From Solirubrobacterales bacterium (GTDB lineage: Bacteria; Actinomycetota; Thermoleophilia; Solirubrobacterales; Solirubrobacteraceae): a DNA stretch of 5,767 nt. Shown here piece by piece: positions 4,847 through 5,767 of the stretch. Within the stretch, counting starts at the first letter, position 1; each line of letters begins with the position of its first letter. The stretch is from NCBI GenBank assembly GCA_013813955.1, contig JACCQW010000060.1, forward strand, positions 1 to 5,767. Direction: 5' to 3'. The notes below the pieces were generated by a model. The model was not told the DNA's origin, did not search any database, and saw only the letters and a list, made by a program, of their open reading frames with translations. The position numbers and the translations under genes are program-made.

Positions 4847-5730
4847 CCCGCCAGCGCCGCGAGCGCGACCGCGGCGTACTCGAGGAAGAAGAGCTTCCAG
4901 ACGACCATGTAGAACGCGGTGAACGAGGCCACCGAGCTCACGTCGGTACGCGCGCGGGAGCGCCACAGCAGCGCCAGAGCGCCGAGGTGCGCGGCGACGA
5001 GCACCGGGGCGCTGAGCTCGTCGAGCACGAACGGGCCGATCGCCGCCATCGCCAGGTAGGAGACGGTGAGCGCTGCGAGCGCGACCCGCACGACCGGCTC
5101 GGGGCCCAGGCGCACGCTGAACGTGGCGATCGCGTAGCGGCGGTCGCCCTCGATGTCGGGGACGTCCTTGAGGATCGCGATGGCGAAGCTGAAGGGCACG
5201 ACGAACAGGGTCAGCGCCCACACCGCCGCGGCGATCGAGGCCTCGCCGGTCAGCGTGAGCGAGAAGTGCAGGTACACGCCGAGGTTGACCACGATCCCGC
5301 GCACGAGCGAGATGGACAGCGACGCGGGCGTCGGGAAGCGCTTCAGGCGCACCGGCGGCAGCGAGTAGGCCGCACCGACCGCCAGGCCGGCGAGCACGGC
5401 GCCGGTCTCCAGCGCGCCCTGCGTGAGGGCCATCACGAGCGGTGCGATCCCCGCGACCACGACGATCGCCAGGCCGCCCGCGGGCGACAGCGCCCCCGCC
5501 GCGATCGGCAGATATGGCTTGTTGATGCGGTCGATCTCGACATCGGTGAGCTGGTTGACGCCGACGATGAAGACGTTCACGCACAGCGCCGCGACGAGCG
5601 TGGCGAGCAGGTCGCCCGGCCGGTCGCCCACCGCGTGGCCCGGCAGGACCGTGACCGCGACGAGGTACAGCGAGACCACGCTCACGAACGTCCCGATCAG
5701 CGTGTGCGGGCGCCCGAAGCGCCACAGCAC
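4843..5730 (-). CDS. UbiA-family prenyltransferase, homogentisate-prenyltransferase-like; 5' end possibly outside window
   Basis: This integral membrane enzyme should transfer an isoprenoid chain from its diphosphate to an aromatic acceptor. At least 295 residues are present, with about eight or nine hydrophobic segments. The first Asp-rich motif is NQLTDVEID (59-67), followed by RINKPYLPIAAG (68-79). The second is KDVPDIEGD (188-196). Both bind Mg-diphosphate. The RPHT start (7-10), NKPxLPIAxG, AYSLPP (121-126), LVRGIVVNLGVYLHF (142-156) and FSVRLG (204-209) resemble plant and cyanobacterial homogentisate phytyl/solanesyl transferases more than MenA or UbiA proper. The acceptor is therefore inferred; a quinone or tocopherol-like product is likely. 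The frame is open to the window edge with no other start codon between 5731 and 5767, and no ribosome site precedes the GTG at 5730. The true start may lie beyond 5767. It is first in a GTGA/ATGA-coupled set with nadC and nadA. Confidence 0.9.
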   Translation of the reverse strand: MLWRFGRPHTLIGTFVSVVSLYLVAVTVLPGHAVGDRPGDLLATLVAALCVNVFIVGVNQLTDVEIDRINKPYLPIAAGALSPAGGLAIVVVAGIAPLVMALTQGALETGAVLAGLAVGAAYSLPPVRLKRFPTPASLSISLVRGIVVNLGVYLHFSLTLTGEASIAAAVWALTLFVVPFSFAIAILKDVPDIEGDRRYAIATFSVRLGPEPVVRVALAALTVSYLAMAAIGPFVLDELSAPVLVAAHLGALALLWRSRARTDVSSVASFTAFYMVVWKLFFLEYAAVALAALAG

Positions 5731-5767
5731 GATCGCCCAGCGCAGCGGCGCGAGCCCGGCGCCGCGC

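Noticed and set aside
4847..5725. Upstream extension of the nadC frame to 569 codons
   Set aside because: It is an arginine-rich shadow of the prenyltransferase gene. NadC homology begins just after the GTG at 4846.

Overview
The window is high-GC bacterial DNA (roughly 70% G+C by eye) with arginine- and alanine-rich shadow frames, GTG starts and 4-base gene overlaps. The protein signatures point to an actinobacterial-type chromosome: a mycobacterial-like AAC(2')-I acetyltransferase, a three-cysteine NadA, and a UbiA-family homogentisate-type prenyltransferase. A deep-branching high-GC lineage such as Thermoleophilia/Solirubrobacterales would fit, but that placement is an inference. I see no tRNA, rRNA, CRISPR array, transposase or integrase.

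Left half, plus strand (1-1842): an aminoglycoside 2'-N-acetyltransferase homologue (21-554), a 67-residue DUF4177 protein (609-812), a spacer with a 27-bp tandem duplication, an uncharacterised membrane protein with about six hydrophobic segments (1000-1644), and the relic of a VOC/PhnB-like gene (1677-1842). The relic keeps the start, one central block and the extreme C-terminus of its family, now in three different reading frames. A convergent intergenic stretch (1843-1980) follows, with a perfect 20-bp palindrome and a second small hairpin.

Right half, minus strand (5767 down to 1981): a tightly packed operon reads ubiA-like prenyltransferase -> nadC -> nadA, with a GTGA overlap and then an ATGA overlap. 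NadA makes quinolinate from iminoaspartate and dihydroxyacetone phosphate, and NadC converts it to nicotinate mononucleotide, so these two genes are consecutive steps of de novo NAD synthesis. No nadB is visible. The prenyltransferase is probably for a quinone or tocopherol-like lipid, and its start may lie outside the window. After nadA comes a 113-bp gap dominated by a 26-bp-arm imperfect inverted repeat, then a 304-residue protein whose middle resembles the gamma-glutamylcyclotransferase (GGCT) fold.

Most of the window is ordinary chromosome. The points most worth a second look are the three-frame VOC relic, the large inverted repeat between nadA and the GGCT-like gene, the GGCT-like protein itself, the AAC(2')-I homologue, and the translational coupling of a prenyltransferase to NAD genes. 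I found no convincing evidence of a wholly new multi-gene system.
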